This document shows, piece by piece, positions 52,152 to 61,102 of a stretch of 64,000 nucleotides of DNA. The first letter of the stretch is position 1. Each line of letters opens with the position of its first letter. The notes under the pieces were generated by a model. The model worked only from the letters and a program-made list of their open reading frames with translations, searched no databases and was not told the origin of the DNA. The stretch is from Pseudomonas sp. PDM18 (lineage in GTDB: Bacteria; Pseudomonadota; Gammaproteobacteria; Pseudomonadales; Pseudomonadaceae): assembly GCF_014852585.1 (NCBI RefSeq), contig NZ_JACVBX010000007.1, forward strand, positions 186,001-250,000, written 5' to 3'. A program made the position numbers and the translations under genes.

Positions 52152-53039
52152 ATGCGATACCTCTATGCCCCCGCATTCTTCTTCGGCTTCATCGGCCTGG
52201 CCCTGTACCTGGTCGGTGAAGGCGTCTCGCTGCTGTGCCTGCCGGCGCTGTTGCCGCTGGCGATCCTGCTGGCCTTCCTCGCCGAGCGATTCTGGCCCTA
52301 TCGCGCAGGCTGGAATGAGAGCCACGGCGACGGCGCCCGCGACCTCATCCACGCGCTGGTCAATGAGACGCTGAATGCGCTGGGCATTGCGGCGATTCCG
52401 TTGATGGCCCTGTGGCTGCCGCACTTCGGCCAGTGGCCAACGGATTGGCCACTGGCGCTGCAATTGCTGGCGGCGCTGCTGATCGCCGACCTCGGCATCA
52501 CCCTGGTGCACTACGCCAGCCACCGTTCGCCGCTGTTATGGCGCCTGCATGCGGTACACCACAGCGTCACGCGCATGTATGGCTTCAACGGGCTGATGAA
52601 GCATCCGCTGCACCAGATGCTCGAAGCCCTCGGCGGCACGCTGCCGCTGCTGTTGCTGGGTGTTCCCGTGGAGGTCGCGGCGCTGCTGGCGTTCGCCATC
52701 GCTATCCAGCTGTTGCTGCAGCACAGCAACGTGGACATGCGCATCGGTGCTCTGCGCCACCTGTTCGCCTGGGCGCCGCTGCATCGCCTGCACCACTTGA
52801 AATACGGCACGGCGGGGGACGTGAATTTCGCGCTGTTCTTCAGCTTCTGGGATCGCCTGCTGGGCACTGCGTTGCACCTGCCTGACTACGCGCTGGCGGA
52901 GGATGACCTGGGGATTGGTGACCGGCCGGATTATCCGCTGGCGTATGTCGATCAGCTTGCCGAGCCGTTCCATCGCTTTGAGTCCGCGTACCCGCCGGCA
53001 CCGTTACCGGTAGCGCTGCGCCGCCTGCTAGTCGAGTAA
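52152..53039 (+). CDS. Sterol desaturase/fatty acid hydroxylase family membrane protein
   Basis: A 295-residue integral membrane di-iron oxygenase. The histidine boxes are HYASH, HAVHH and HRLHH, with additional His residues in LMKHPLHQ. Four hydrophobic segments precede and separate the boxes. Bacterial members hydroxylate lipids such as carotenoids, alkylglycerols or fatty acyl chains; the substrate is unknown here. The ATG at 52152 follows GGAG; the frame is open upstream to 52041 without family-like sequence. The 3' end overlaps the AraC gene by 12 bp, tail to tail. Confidence 0.85.
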   Translation: MRYLYAPAFFFGFIGLALYLVGEGVSLLCLPALLPLAILLAFLAERFWPYRAGWNESHGDGARDLIHALVNETLNALGIAAIPLMALWLPHFGQWPTDWPLALQLLAALLIADLGITLVHYASHRSPLLWRLHAVHHSVTRMYGFNGLMKHPLHQMLEALGGTLPLLLLGVPVEVAALLAFAIAIQLLLQHSNVDMRIGALRHLFAWAPLHRLHHLKYGTAGDVNFALFFSFWDRLLGTALHLPDYALAEDDLGIGDRPDYPLAYVDQLAEPFHRFESAYPPAPLPVALRRLLVE

Positions 53040-53711
53040 GCGCAGCCTCAACTGGCGCAACGTCAGGTCGGCGCGGATGCCGAACTGCCTGCGCACACTC
53101 CGCGAGAAATGCGCGGAATCGGCGAAGCCCCCCGCGATGGCGGCGCTGGTCAGGCTGTCGCCGGCCATGGCCAGCCGCAGCGCCTGGCGCAGCCGTTGCC
53201 AGAGCACCAGGCGGCGTACGGAGAGCCCCAGCGTGCCGCTGAACAGCCGCTCCAGCTGGCTCAGCGAGAGCGAGGCGGCCTCGGCCAGCGCCTGGGCGGG
53301 CAGGGCGTCGTCATCCAGCGCGCGGATGCGTTGCAGGGCTTTCTCCAGGCGCGGGTCGAGCTGTCGGCGTGGCAGTTCGCGCAGACCTGAGGCGAGCCTT
53401 TCCAAGTCCGGTCCGACCTGCCGGCAAAGTCGTTCGAGATCAGCCAGTTCGAGCGCCAGCGGCTCGGCGAACAGGGTGACGGCGCGCTGGTTGCTATCGA
53501 GGATCGCGTGGCGCTGGTTGGAAGCGATCACCAGCAGCGCAGCTTGCTGCAGCTGCCCATCGATCAGCGCGTTCACCTCGCCTTCGCGGGCCATCAGCAA
53601 CTGGTGGGCGTAGTGGGCGTGGCTGCGTGCGTGGCCAGTAGTGCCGGCGACGAGGCAGAAGTCCGCGCCGAGCCACAGCTCTCCCTGCCAGGCTTGCTCA
53701 GTCGTCTGCAT
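53028..53711 (-). CDS. AraC-family regulator
   Basis: A 227-residue regulator with an N-terminal cupin-like sensor (GTTGHARSHAHYAHQLLMAREG) and a C-terminal double HTH (about 130-225: ALAEAASLSLSQLERLFSGTLGLSVRR and DSLTSAAIAGGFADSAHFSRSVRRQFG). It overlaps the upstream GNAT gene by 14 nt, so the two are probably translated from one mRNA. The effector is unknown. Confidence 0.85.
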   Translation of the reverse strand: MQTTEQAWQGELWLGADFCLVAGTTGHARSHAHYAHQLLMAREGEVNALIDGQLQQAALLVIASNQRHAILDSNQRAVTLFAEPLALELADLERLCRQVGPDLERLASGLRELPRRQLDPRLEKALQRIRALDDDALPAQALAEAASLSLSQLERLFSGTLGLSVRRLVLWQRLRQALRLAMAGDSLTSAAIAGGFADSAHFSRSVRRQFGIRADLTLRQLRLRLLD

Positions 53712-54258
53712 GGCGTGCCAGCCACTCGTCCCGCGTCAGCTCCCAGGTTTCCCGTGGCAGCACGCCGCTGACGAAATGACCTTCGTCGCGGACCACCAGG
53801 CGCATGCCTTCGCGTTCGGAGACACGCCGCGAACCTTCATTGGGGACGGCCTTGGGCACCTGCATCAGTGGGCGGCCCAGCGTTTGGAACCAGAAGCGGC
53901 TGACCGCCTCGCAGGCCTCGCTCATGTAGCCGCGCCCCTGCCAGGCGGGCCCCAGCCAGAAGCCGCGGTGATTGCCAGGTTGATCGAACAGCGAGATGTT
54001 ACCGATGGCTTCGTCCGGCTCACCGGCGAGGCGGATCATCCAGTGCCATTCCTCGCCGCGGGCCATGGCCGGCAGTACCACATCGCGCACATAGGTCAGC
54101 GCGCCGTCGGCCGGGTAGGGCCAGGGCTCGCGGCGGTCGAGGTAGCGCACCACTTCCCAGTGCGGGAAAAGGCGCTGGATATCTTCGGCGTCGGCCAGCT
54201 CGATTGGCGTGAGCAACAGGCGCGCAGTGCGCAGGGTGGGTGTGGGTTGGCAGTCCAT
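53698..54258 (-). CDS. GNAT acetyltransferase, RimJ/RimL-like
   Basis: A 186-residue acetyltransferase of the RimJ/RimL branch: LRTARLLLTPIELADAEDI at the start, GFWLGPAWQGRGYMSEA as the acetyl-CoA loop and AVPNEGSRRVSEREGMRL near the end. The ATG at 54258 has GAGGA upstream. It is the first gene of a two-gene unit with the AraC regulator. The target may be a protein N-terminus or a small molecule. Confidence 0.82.
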   Translation of the reverse strand: MDCQPTPTLRTARLLLTPIELADAEDIQRLFPHWEVVRYLDRREPWPYPADGALTYVRDVVLPAMARGEEWHWMIRLAGEPDEAIGNISLFDQPGNHRGFWLGPAWQGRGYMSEACEAVSRFWFQTLGRPLMQVPKAVPNEGSRRVSEREGMRLVVRDEGHFVSGVLPRETWELTRDEWLARHADD

Positions 54259-54499
54259 GGCGGGATCCTCGATGCTGGCGGGACAGTCTGCCGTTCCTTG
54301 GCAGGGGTGGCCAGCGTGCTCGCGCGGTCGACCGAGATCAGGACGACCGAGTGCAGTCGGCGAAGTCGAAGAAGCTGCGCCGGCCCGGTCAATCCCTCTG
54401 ATTCCCCACGTCGAGAACGGTCTGGCAGGGCTGGCGTGACTATCTACACTCCCATTCCGTCCGGCGTTCTGTGCGCCGGTCCCGCTTGAAGAGGTTTCC

Positions 54500-55489
54500 A
54501 TGGCCCGCATTGTCAGAATCCACGAATACGGTGACGCCGGCGTTTTGAAGCTGGAGGTGGTGGACGTACCCGCTCCGGCGGCGGACGAGGTGCAGATCGC
54601 GGTCAGGGCCTTCGGTCTGAACCGCGCCGAAGTGATGTTCCGCAACCATGCCTACCTGCAGGAAGCCGAGTTCCCCAGCCGCCTGGGGTACGAAGCCGCC
54701 GGCTTGGTCAGCGCGGTGGGCAGTTTAGTGAAGGACGTTGCGGTGGGCGATGCGGTGAGCCTGATCCCGCCGCTGGATATCGCCCGCTGGGGCACCTACG
54801 GCGAAGTGGCCAACGTGCCGGCGCATCTGGTGGTGAAGCATCCGCAGAACCTCAGCTTCGAGCAGGCCGCCGCGTCCTGGATGCAGTACGTCACCGCATG
54901 GGGCGCGCTGGTGGAGCAGGCGAAGTTGTCGCAGGGCGACTTCGTGCTGGTCACCGCAGCATCCAGCAGCGTCGGTCTTGCGGCGTTCCAGATCGCCCGC
55001 ATGGTGGGCGCCACCTCGATTGCCGTGACTCGCACCCAGGCGAAGAAACAGGCGCTGCTGGAGGCCGGTGCCGATCACGTAATCGTCAGTGACGACGAGG
55101 ACATCGTCGAGAAGGTGATGGCGCTGACCGGTGGGCAGGGCGCCCGCGTGGTGTTCGACCCCATCGGTGGGCCCGGTTTCGAGGTGCTGACGCAGGCCAT
55201 GGCGCGGGGTGGCATTCTCCTCGAATACGGCGCACTGAGCCCGGAGCCGACGCCATTCCCGCTGTTCACCGTGCTGGGCAGGAGCCTGACGCTGAAAGGC
55301 TATCTCTATGCCGAGATCGTCGCCGACCCGGCGGCCCTGCAGCGGGCCAAGGCGTTCATCGTCAGTGGCCTGGAGTCCGGCGCGCTGAGCCCGGTAATCG
55401 CACGGACCTTCCCGCTGGAGCAGATCCAGGACGCGCACCGCTTCCTCGAAGCCAACCAGCAGGTGGGCAAGATCGTCGTCACAGTCTGA
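54500..55489 (+). CDS. Zinc-type alcohol dehydrogenase/quinone oxidoreductase family protein
   Basis: A 329-residue MDR-superfamily NADPH-dependent reductase. The N-terminal GroES-like domain (VVDVPAPAADEVQIAVRAFGLNR) is followed by a Rossmann domain with VLVTAASSSVGLAAFQIARM. The catalytic-zinc cysteine and histidine of true alcohol dehydrogenases are not evident, which favours quinone oxidoreductase activity. It stands alone with a terminator behind it, divergent from the GNAT gene. Confidence 0.83.
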   Translation: MARIVRIHEYGDAGVLKLEVVDVPAPAADEVQIAVRAFGLNRAEVMFRNHAYLQEAEFPSRLGYEAAGLVSAVGSLVKDVAVGDAVSLIPPLDIARWGTYGEVANVPAHLVVKHPQNLSFEQAAASWMQYVTAWGALVEQAKLSQGDFVLVTAASSSVGLAAFQIARMVGATSIAVTRTQAKKQALLEAGADHVIVSDDEDIVEKVMALTGGQGARVVFDPIGGPGFEVLTQAMARGGILLEYGALSPEPTPFPLFTVLGRSLTLKGYLYAEIVADPAALQRAKAFIVSGLESGALSPVIARTFPLEQIQDAHRFLEANQQVGKIVVTV

Positions 55490-55507
55490 GGACGGGTGAC
55501 AGGAAAC

Positions 55508-55543
55508 GGGCGCCCGGCATTGCGATGCCCGGTGCCCTTTTTT
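55508..55543 (+). terminator. Intrinsic terminator of the oxidoreductase gene
   Basis: GGGCGCCCGGCAT pairs with ATGCCCGGTGCCC (11 of 13 positions) and is followed by six T. It lies 18 nt after the stop at 55489. Confidence 0.85.
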
Positions 55544-55555
55544 GTGCGCGGTCGA

Positions 55556-56485
55556 TCAGAGCGGTGGCCGCTCCCAAGGTGCGCCGTCGGCGAACTGCTC
55601 CTCGATCCAGGTCTTGAACACTTCGCTGGTGGCCGAGCTGTAGCGCGCCGAGGGACGCACGAAGTAGATGCCGGCGGAGGCGTCCAGTTGCCAGCCCGCC
55701 AGCACCCGCACCAGGCGGCCGGCATCGAGGTCGTGCTTCATCAGCCATTCGCCGCCGGCGAGGATGCCCACTCCAAGGCGTGCCGCCGAAAGCAGGGCCT
55801 CGTTGTCGTTGCTGTGCAGGTTGCCGCTGACGCGAACGGTCTGCTGCCGGTTGCCGTTGGCCAGCTTCCAGTCCGGCCAGGAGTGTAGGCCGGTGAAGCC
55901 CAGGCAGTTGTGGCCGGCAAGTTCTGCCGGAGTTCGTGGAGTGCCGTGGCGCTCCAGGTAGTCGGGCGCTGCACACAGGATGCGCCGCAGGTCGCAGAGC
56001 CGGCGGGCCAGCAGGCGGCTGTCGGCGAGCTCGCCGATGCGGATGGCGGCGTCGAAGCCCTCGGCGACGATGTCGACGAAGCGCTCCGAGTACTCCACCT
56101 CCAGCGTCACCTGCGGGTACGCCAGGACGAAGCGCGAGAGGATCGGGCTCAGCCACAGCCGACCCATGGCGGCCGGCACGGCGAGCCTCAGGCGACCCTG
56201 GACCTGAGCTGCGCTGCGGGTGGCCTGGTCCTGGGCTTCGGCGATCAGGCTGGCGGCCTGGCGCAGGCGCTCCACCAGGCGCAGGCCTTCGTCGGTGAAG
56301 CGCAGCTGGCGGGTGGTGCGTTCCACCAGCCGCACGCCCAGGCGTTGCTCCAGCGCGCCGAGGCGTTTCGACAGCACCGAGGGGTGGCGTTGCAGGGCGC
56401 GGCTGGCGGCGGCGAAGGAACCATGCTCGGCCAGCGCCAGGAGGGTGGCGAGTTCGTCGGCCTGGCGACTATCGAATAGATCCAT
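55556..56485 (-). CDS. LysR-family regulator
   Basis: A 309-residue LysR regulator (HTH LATLLALAEHGSFAAASRAL and HPSVLSKRLGALEQRLGVRL; effector domain with LRLAVPAAMGRLWLSPILSR). It lies between two quinone-oxidoreductase-type genes and just downstream, 49 nt, of the one on its own strand, so it may respond to quinones or electrophiles. That is positional inference. Confidence 0.86.
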   Translation of the reverse strand: MDLFDSRQADELATLLALAEHGSFAAASRALQRHPSVLSKRLGALEQRLGVRLVERTTRQLRFTDEGLRLVERLRQAASLIAEAQDQATRSAAQVQGRLRLAVPAAMGRLWLSPILSRFVLAYPQVTLEVEYSERFVDIVAEGFDAAIRIGELADSRLLARRLCDLRRILCAAPDYLERHGTPRTPAELAGHNCLGFTGLHSWPDWKLANGNRQQTVRVSGNLHSNDNEALLSAARLGVGILAGGEWLMKHDLDAGRLVRVLAGWQLDASAGIYFVRPSARYSSATSEVFKTWIEEQFADGAPWERPPL

Positions 56486-56534
56486 AGGGCTCCCAATTCG
56501 GCGAATCCACCCGCACGGCGGCTTGTGGCGTAGA

Positions 56535-57509
56535 TCATGGCGTGAGCACGATGGCCCCTTCGGAGCGGCCTTCCTGCAGGTCGGTGTGGGCCTGGGCGAC
56601 TTCCGCCAGCGGGTAACGGCGCCACACGCGAGGCTGGATGATACCGCCTGCGACGGCTTGCAGGACGTCCTGCGCGCGCTGCTGGTATTCCTCGACCGTG
56701 GCGGTGTGTGCGGCCAGGGAAGGGCGGGTGAGGAACAGCGAGCCCTTGGCGTTCAGCGTGGCGACCTCCATGGCCGGCGGCGCGCCGGAGGCCATGCCGA
56801 AGCTCACCAGCAGGCCGCGCGGGCGCAGGCAGTCCAGCGAGGCTTCGAAAGTGGCGCGGCCAATGGGGTCGTAGACCACGTCGACCTTGTGCCCGTCGGT
56901 GATCTCGCGGACCTGATCGGCCAGCGTCGCAGCATCGAACACCAGCACTTCATTGCAGCCTGCGGCACGGGCGCGTTCGACGCTCTGCGGCTTCGACACC
57001 ACGCCGATGACGAAGGCGCCCAGGTGCCTGGCCCAGGGCACCATCAACTGGCCCAGCGCGCCGGCGGCGCCATAGATCAGCACGCGGGAACCGGGACCGA
57101 CTGGCCAGGTGGTCTTGAGCAGGTATTGCGCGGTGATGCCCTTGAACAGCACGGCGGCGGCGTCTTCGAAGCTGATGGAGTCCGGCAGCTTCACCAGTCG
57201 CTCAGCCGGGTACAGGCGGGCGCTGGCATAGGCACCTAGCGGCCCGGTGGCGTAGGCGACGCGGTCGCCGATCTGCACGTTGGTCACACCTTCGCCCACG
57301 GCGGCCACGGTGCCGGCGCCTTCCAGGCCGAGCGAAGAGGGCAGCGGCACCTTCACCGCGCCGGAGCGTTGGCTCAGGTCCAGTGGATTGACGCCAATGG
57401 CGGCCTGTTCCAGCCACACTTCGCCGGGGCCGGGTTGTTGCACCGGGGGCTGTTCGAGACGGAGGACTTCCGGGCCGCCGAAGACTGGCAGTGATACGCG
57501 AGTGGGCAT
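56535..57509 (-). CDS. Quinone oxidoreductase (MDR family)
   Basis: A 324-residue NADPH:quinone reductase-like enzyme, Qor type: VFGGPEVLRLEQPPVQQPGPGEV near the start, AAVLFKGITAQYLLKTTWPV (characteristic of Qor) and GSRVLIYGAAGALGQLM for NADPH. The ATG at 57509 has AGGGGA upstream. It is followed by the LysR gene on the same strand. It would reduce quinones by one or two electrons in the cytoplasm. Confidence 0.87.
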   Translation of the reverse strand: MPTRVSLPVFGGPEVLRLEQPPVQQPGPGEVWLEQAAIGVNPLDLSQRSGAVKVPLPSSLGLEGAGTVAAVGEGVTNVQIGDRVAYATGPLGAYASARLYPAERLVKLPDSISFEDAAAVLFKGITAQYLLKTTWPVGPGSRVLIYGAAGALGQLMVPWARHLGAFVIGVVSKPQSVERARAAGCNEVLVFDAATLADQVREITDGHKVDVVYDPIGRATFEASLDCLRPRGLLVSFGMASGAPPAMEVATLNAKGSLFLTRPSLAAHTATVEEYQQRAQDVLQAVAGGIIQPRVWRRYPLAEVAQAHTDLQEGRSEGAIVLTP

Positions 57510-57648
57510 GGTTTTCCCCTGACTGGAAATGGTGTTCGCCAGTCTAGAGATGTGACCGCAATGCACCAGATGGGGCTGCTGCAGGACATAGCTGCATGCT
57601 GTGCAGCAATCCGCAGGGCTTTCCCGCGCCGCGATCAAGGCAGCGGGA

Positions 57649-58059
57649 TCAGCGCAGAATCACCCGCAGCAGCGAAACCAGCGCCGCGCCGAATACCGGT
57701 GCAATCCAGATGCCGAAGGTCTGCAGGATGAATGGCCGGGCATACGCCATCAGGCCGATGTCCGGAGACGGGACACCGAGGCTGTGCCGGCAATAACCCA
57801 CGACAGCGACGATGAAGCAGGTGCCTGCGAGCACTCCAAGCGCTCGCCATACCAGCCCCCGCTCGCTGGCGTAGGACAGCAGGGCGCCACAGAACGCGCC
57901 GCTTAGAGCCACCAGAATCTCGAAGGTGAATTCGGGTTCGGCAAACCAACGGTTACCGTTAAGCCCGATGATATTGCCGAGCTGCCAGCCGGCGAGACTG
58001 CCCACGAGCAGTGCCATGGCAAGCCACCAGAAATAGCGCATTACCGTGTTGTTCTGCAT
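57649..58059 (-). CDS. Four-helix membrane protein, unknown
   Basis: A 136-residue protein with four hydrophobic segments (about 9-27, 46-63, 72-88 and 110-134). Small loops contain NGNRWFAEPEFTFE and a CRHSLG turn. I do not recognise a family. It lies 93 nt after the methyltransferase-like gene on the same strand. Confidence 0.6.
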   Translation of the reverse strand: MQNNTVMRYFWWLAMALLVGSLAGWQLGNIIGLNGNRWFAEPEFTFEILVALSGAFCGALLSYASERGLVWRALGVLAGTCFIVAVVGYCRHSLGVPSPDIGLMAYARPFILQTFGIWIAPVFGAALVSLLRVILR

Positions 58060-58152
58060 CGGGGAGACCCCCTGAGAATTTTCAGTGATGGCAAAAGAGC
58101 AGTATAGCGGGCGCCCCGGCGTTCGCCGATCCAGCGACGGATGGTGAAACGG

Positions 58153-58839
58153 TTACTTGCGCAGGATGTAGACCCGCACGCCGTCCACGCCAGGGATGAC
58201 GTTGTAGTGGCGTATCTGCGAGAAACCCAGGCGCTGGAACTCGCGCTCCAGGGAGCGGGCGCTGGCAAAGTCAGGGCCGCCGGGATGGGGATCGGGGCCG
58301 CAGGGGCAGGCCTGGTCCGCGGTGACGGCGGCGTTGGTGTGATCAACGCGGGCGAACAGGATCGCGCTGTCGCGGGTGACGGGAATCCACTGGTTCAGCA
58401 GCCGGATGTTCTGCCGGTTGCATGCACTTTGCGGGATTTCCGGGAGCAGCAGGCAGTCGACCGAGCCCTTGCGCAGTTCGACGTTTTCCTGCGGGGCGGG
58501 CAGGTCCCTGATCCGCCGCTTCATCGCCTCAGGCAGCCGCTGGTGGGCTTCGCTCAGCGATTCGCTGGACGGACAGCTCGCCACGATGATGCGATTGCTG
58601 TGCTCCAGCAGCACGGGCCAGGCGGCGCCGGGCGACTGCGATACCTCCAGTATCAGGATCGGCTCTTCCGCCACGCGCAGGGCCAGACGCAGCAAGCGCT
58701 TGTGTCGCCACTGGCGAATCCGCTGGCAAAGACCGCTGCCGAGCGAGTTGCCGGACTGGGTATCGCGACTGTGTTGGGGGGCGGAGGCGAACAGGCGTTG
58801 GTGGTCGTTCATGGGCGCGGACTCGTCAGTTGCCGTCAT
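58153..58839 (-). CDS. Class I methyltransferase-like protein
   Basis: A 228-residue protein. The middle has a degenerate SAM-binding pattern (EPILILEVSQSPGAAWPVLL for motif I, then IIVASCPSSESL and VDCLLLPEIPQS), and the end (GFSQIRHYNVIPGVDGVRVYILRK) fits the last strands of the fold. The glycine-rich motif I is imperfect, so activity is uncertain. The start may be 58839 or 58812; neither has a strong ribosome-binding site. Confidence 0.55.
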   Translation of the reverse strand: MTATDESAPMNDHQRLFASAPQHSRDTQSGNSLGSGLCQRIRQWRHKRLLRLALRVAEEPILILEVSQSPGAAWPVLLEHSNRIIVASCPSSESLSEAHQRLPEAMKRRIRDLPAPQENVELRKGSVDCLLLPEIPQSACNRQNIRLLNQWIPVTRDSAILFARVDHTNAAVTADQACPCGPDPHPGGPDFASARSLEREFQRLGFSQIRHYNVIPGVDGVRVYILRK

Positions 58840-59085
58840 TGTCGAGTTGCGCGATCAAGGAGTCGTCAAGGGCTTGTGAAAAAGACGTGGAGAAGGACAT
58901 TTCGCTCGCCAGCACCGTGCCATGAGCGTGATCGATCGCGGGCGAGGGGCAATTCACGAAACCCGTAGCTTTATTTGACGATTTCTTTTCCTTTCACCTT
59001 GTAGTGTCCCGCCCCGGCTGCCGGCTCCGGCGCTGACTTGCGCTGCACCCTGTCGCGCAGGAAGTACTACTACAAGGGACACCCC

Positions 59086-61014
59086 ATGCAATTTTTCCGC
59101 TCGGCCCCTACGCGCTTCCTGGCGCTGGTTGCCTTGCTCTGGCTGATCGTCTTCTTCCTGACCCGCCTGGTCCTTCTGGTAAGCCACCTGTCCGAGGTGG
59201 GTGCCGGTCATGCCGGGGTCTTCGTCATCGGCCTGCTTTATGACCTGAGTTTCCTGGTCTATGCCCTGTTGCCGATGGGCGTGGTCCTGCTGCTGATGCC
59301 CGCGCGGGTCTGGCGCAGCGCTACCTGGCGCTGGTTGCTGACGGCCACGCTGTTCGTCAGTGTCTACGTGATGCTTTTCACCGCAGTAGCCGAATGGCTG
59401 TTCTGGGACGAGTTCGGGGTGCGCTTCAACTTCATCGCAGTCGACTACCTGGTCTACTCCGACGAGGTGCTGAACAACATCCTCGAGTCCTATCCGATCG
59501 GCCTGCTGTTGAGCATCCTGGCGGCCATTTCGCTGGTCGTGACACTCGCGCTGTTCAAGGTCGTCGGCCGCCTGCGCAACGCCAAGGTGGCGTCCCTGCC
59601 GCGCCGCCTGCTGGCCTGCGTTGGCCTGGTGGTGCTGGCGCTGGTGGCAGGCCTGCTGGTGGACCAGGATTCCCCGCGCGGCCAGGGTGGCAACACCTAC
59701 GCCCGCGAACTCGCGAGCAACGGTCCGTACCAGTTCTTCGCCGCCTTCCGTAACAACGAGCTGGACTACCCGCAGTTCTACGCCACCCTGCCGGCGGAAC
59801 AGGTGAGCCAGCAGATTCGTGCCGAGCTGGCCGAACCCAACGCGCGCTTCACCGGCACCGAGCCGATGGACATCCGCCGCGTCATCGCCAGCGAAGGCGC
59901 GCCCAAGCGCTACAACATCGTCCTGGTGACCATCGAAAGCCTGAGCGCCAAGTACCTGGGCAGCAATGGCGACGGCCGCAACCTCACGCCCAACCTCGAC
60001 GAGCTGCGTCGCAACAGCCTCTACTTCAACAATTTCTACGCCACCGGCACCCGCACCGACCGCGGCCTGGAAGCTATCACCCTGTCGATCCCGCCGACGC
60101 CGGGCCGATCCATCGTCAAGCGTGTCGGCCGCGAGAGCGGCTTCGCCAGCCTCGGCCAGCAACTGAAGAACGTCGGTTACGACGCGGTGTTCCTGTACGG
60201 CGGCCGCGGCTACTTCGACAACATGAACGCCTTCTTCGGCGGCAACGGCTACCGCATCGTCGACCAGTCCAGCGTCCAGGAGTCGGATATCCACTTCAAG
60301 AACGCCTGGGGCATGAGCGACGAAGACCTCTACGCCCAGGCCATCAAGCTGGCGGACGAAGATCACGCGCGCCAGCAGCCGTTCCTGCTGCAGCTGATGA
60401 CCACCTCCAACCACCGCCCCTACACCTATCCGGACGGCCGCATCGACATTCCATCCGGCGAGGGCCGCGACGGTGCGGTGAAGTACACCGACTATGCCAT
60501 CGGCCAGTTCCTCAAGGCGGCGAAGGCCAAGCCCTGGTTCGACAATACCCTGTTCGTGTTCGTCGCCGACCACACCGCAGGCAGCGCCGGCAAGGAAGAC
60601 CTGCCGGTGGCGAACTACCAGATTCCGCTGTTCATCTACGCGCCCAAGCTGCTACCGGTTGGCGAGCGCAGCGAACTGGCGAGCCAGCTGGACCTGGCGC
60701 CGAGCCTGCTGTCGATCCTCAACCTGAGCTACACCTCGACCTTCTACGGGCGCGACCTGATGGTGCCGAACGCCCTGCCGCCGCGCGTGGTGATTGGCAA
60801 CTACCAGCACCTGGGCCTGTTCGACGGCCAGGACCTGGCGATCCTCAGCCCGCGCGGCGAACTGCGCCGGCACAACCAGGCGCTGGGCGCGAGCACGGAA
60901 GTGCCGGCGAACACCGGCGACACGCTGGTGGATCGGGCGATCAGCTACTACCAGTCGGCGAGCTACGGCTTCACCCACCACCTGCTGGACTGGAAACCGG
61001 CGGCGGGGCAGTAA
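59086..61014 (+). CDS. LTA synthase family membrane phosphotransferase
   Basis: A 642-residue inner-membrane protein with five N-terminal helices (to about residue 210) and a periplasmic sulfatase-fold domain. The Thr nucleophile is expected in ATGTRTDRGLEAI; IVLVTIESLSAKYLG and FVFVADHTAGSAGK supply metal ligands. Gram-negative members add phosphoglycerol or phosphoethanolamine to glycans or lipids; which one is not clear. The ATG at 59086 follows AAGGGA. The gene appears monocistronic, with a perfect hairpin behind it. Confidence 0.85.
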   Translation: MQFFRSAPTRFLALVALLWLIVFFLTRLVLLVSHLSEVGAGHAGVFVIGLLYDLSFLVYALLPMGVVLLLMPARVWRSATWRWLLTATLFVSVYVMLFTAVAEWLFWDEFGVRFNFIAVDYLVYSDEVLNNILESYPIGLLLSILAAISLVVTLALFKVVGRLRNAKVASLPRRLLACVGLVVLALVAGLLVDQDSPRGQGGNTYARELASNGPYQFFAAFRNNELDYPQFYATLPAEQVSQQIRAELAEPNARFTGTEPMDIRRVIASEGAPKRYNIVLVTIESLSAKYLGSNGDGRNLTPNLDELRRNSLYFNNFYATGTRTDRGLEAITLSIPPTPGRSIVKRVGRESGFASLGQQLKNVGYDAVFLYGGRGYFDNMNAFFGGNGYRIVDQSSVQESDIHFKNAWGMSDEDLYAQAIKLADEDHARQQPFLLQLMTTSNHRPYTYPDGRIDIPSGEGRDGAVKYTDYAIGQFLKAAKAKPWFDNTLFVFVADHTAGSAGKEDLPVANYQIPLFIYAPKLLPVGERSELASQLDLAPSLLSILNLSYTSTFYGRDLMVPNALPPRVVIGNYQHLGLFDGQDLAILSPRGELRRHNQALGASTEVPANTGDTLVDRAISYYQSASYGFTHHLLDWKPAAGQ

Positions 61015-61018
61015 GCCC

Positions 61019-61059
61019 CGAGCTGGCAGGTATCGCGCGATGCGATACCTGCCAGCTCG
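61019..61059. repeat. Perfect 18-bp inverted repeat
   Basis: CGAGCTGGCAGGTATCGC and its exact complement flank a 5-nt loop (GCGAT). It lies 4 nt after the LTA-synthase-family stop and 43 nt before the LysR start. There is no T-run. It may act as a terminator stem or a binding site. Confidence 0.7.
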
Positions 61060-61102
61060 AAATACGCCACTTGCCGGCGCAGCGCTTGGGTATAAGTCGC
61101 CC

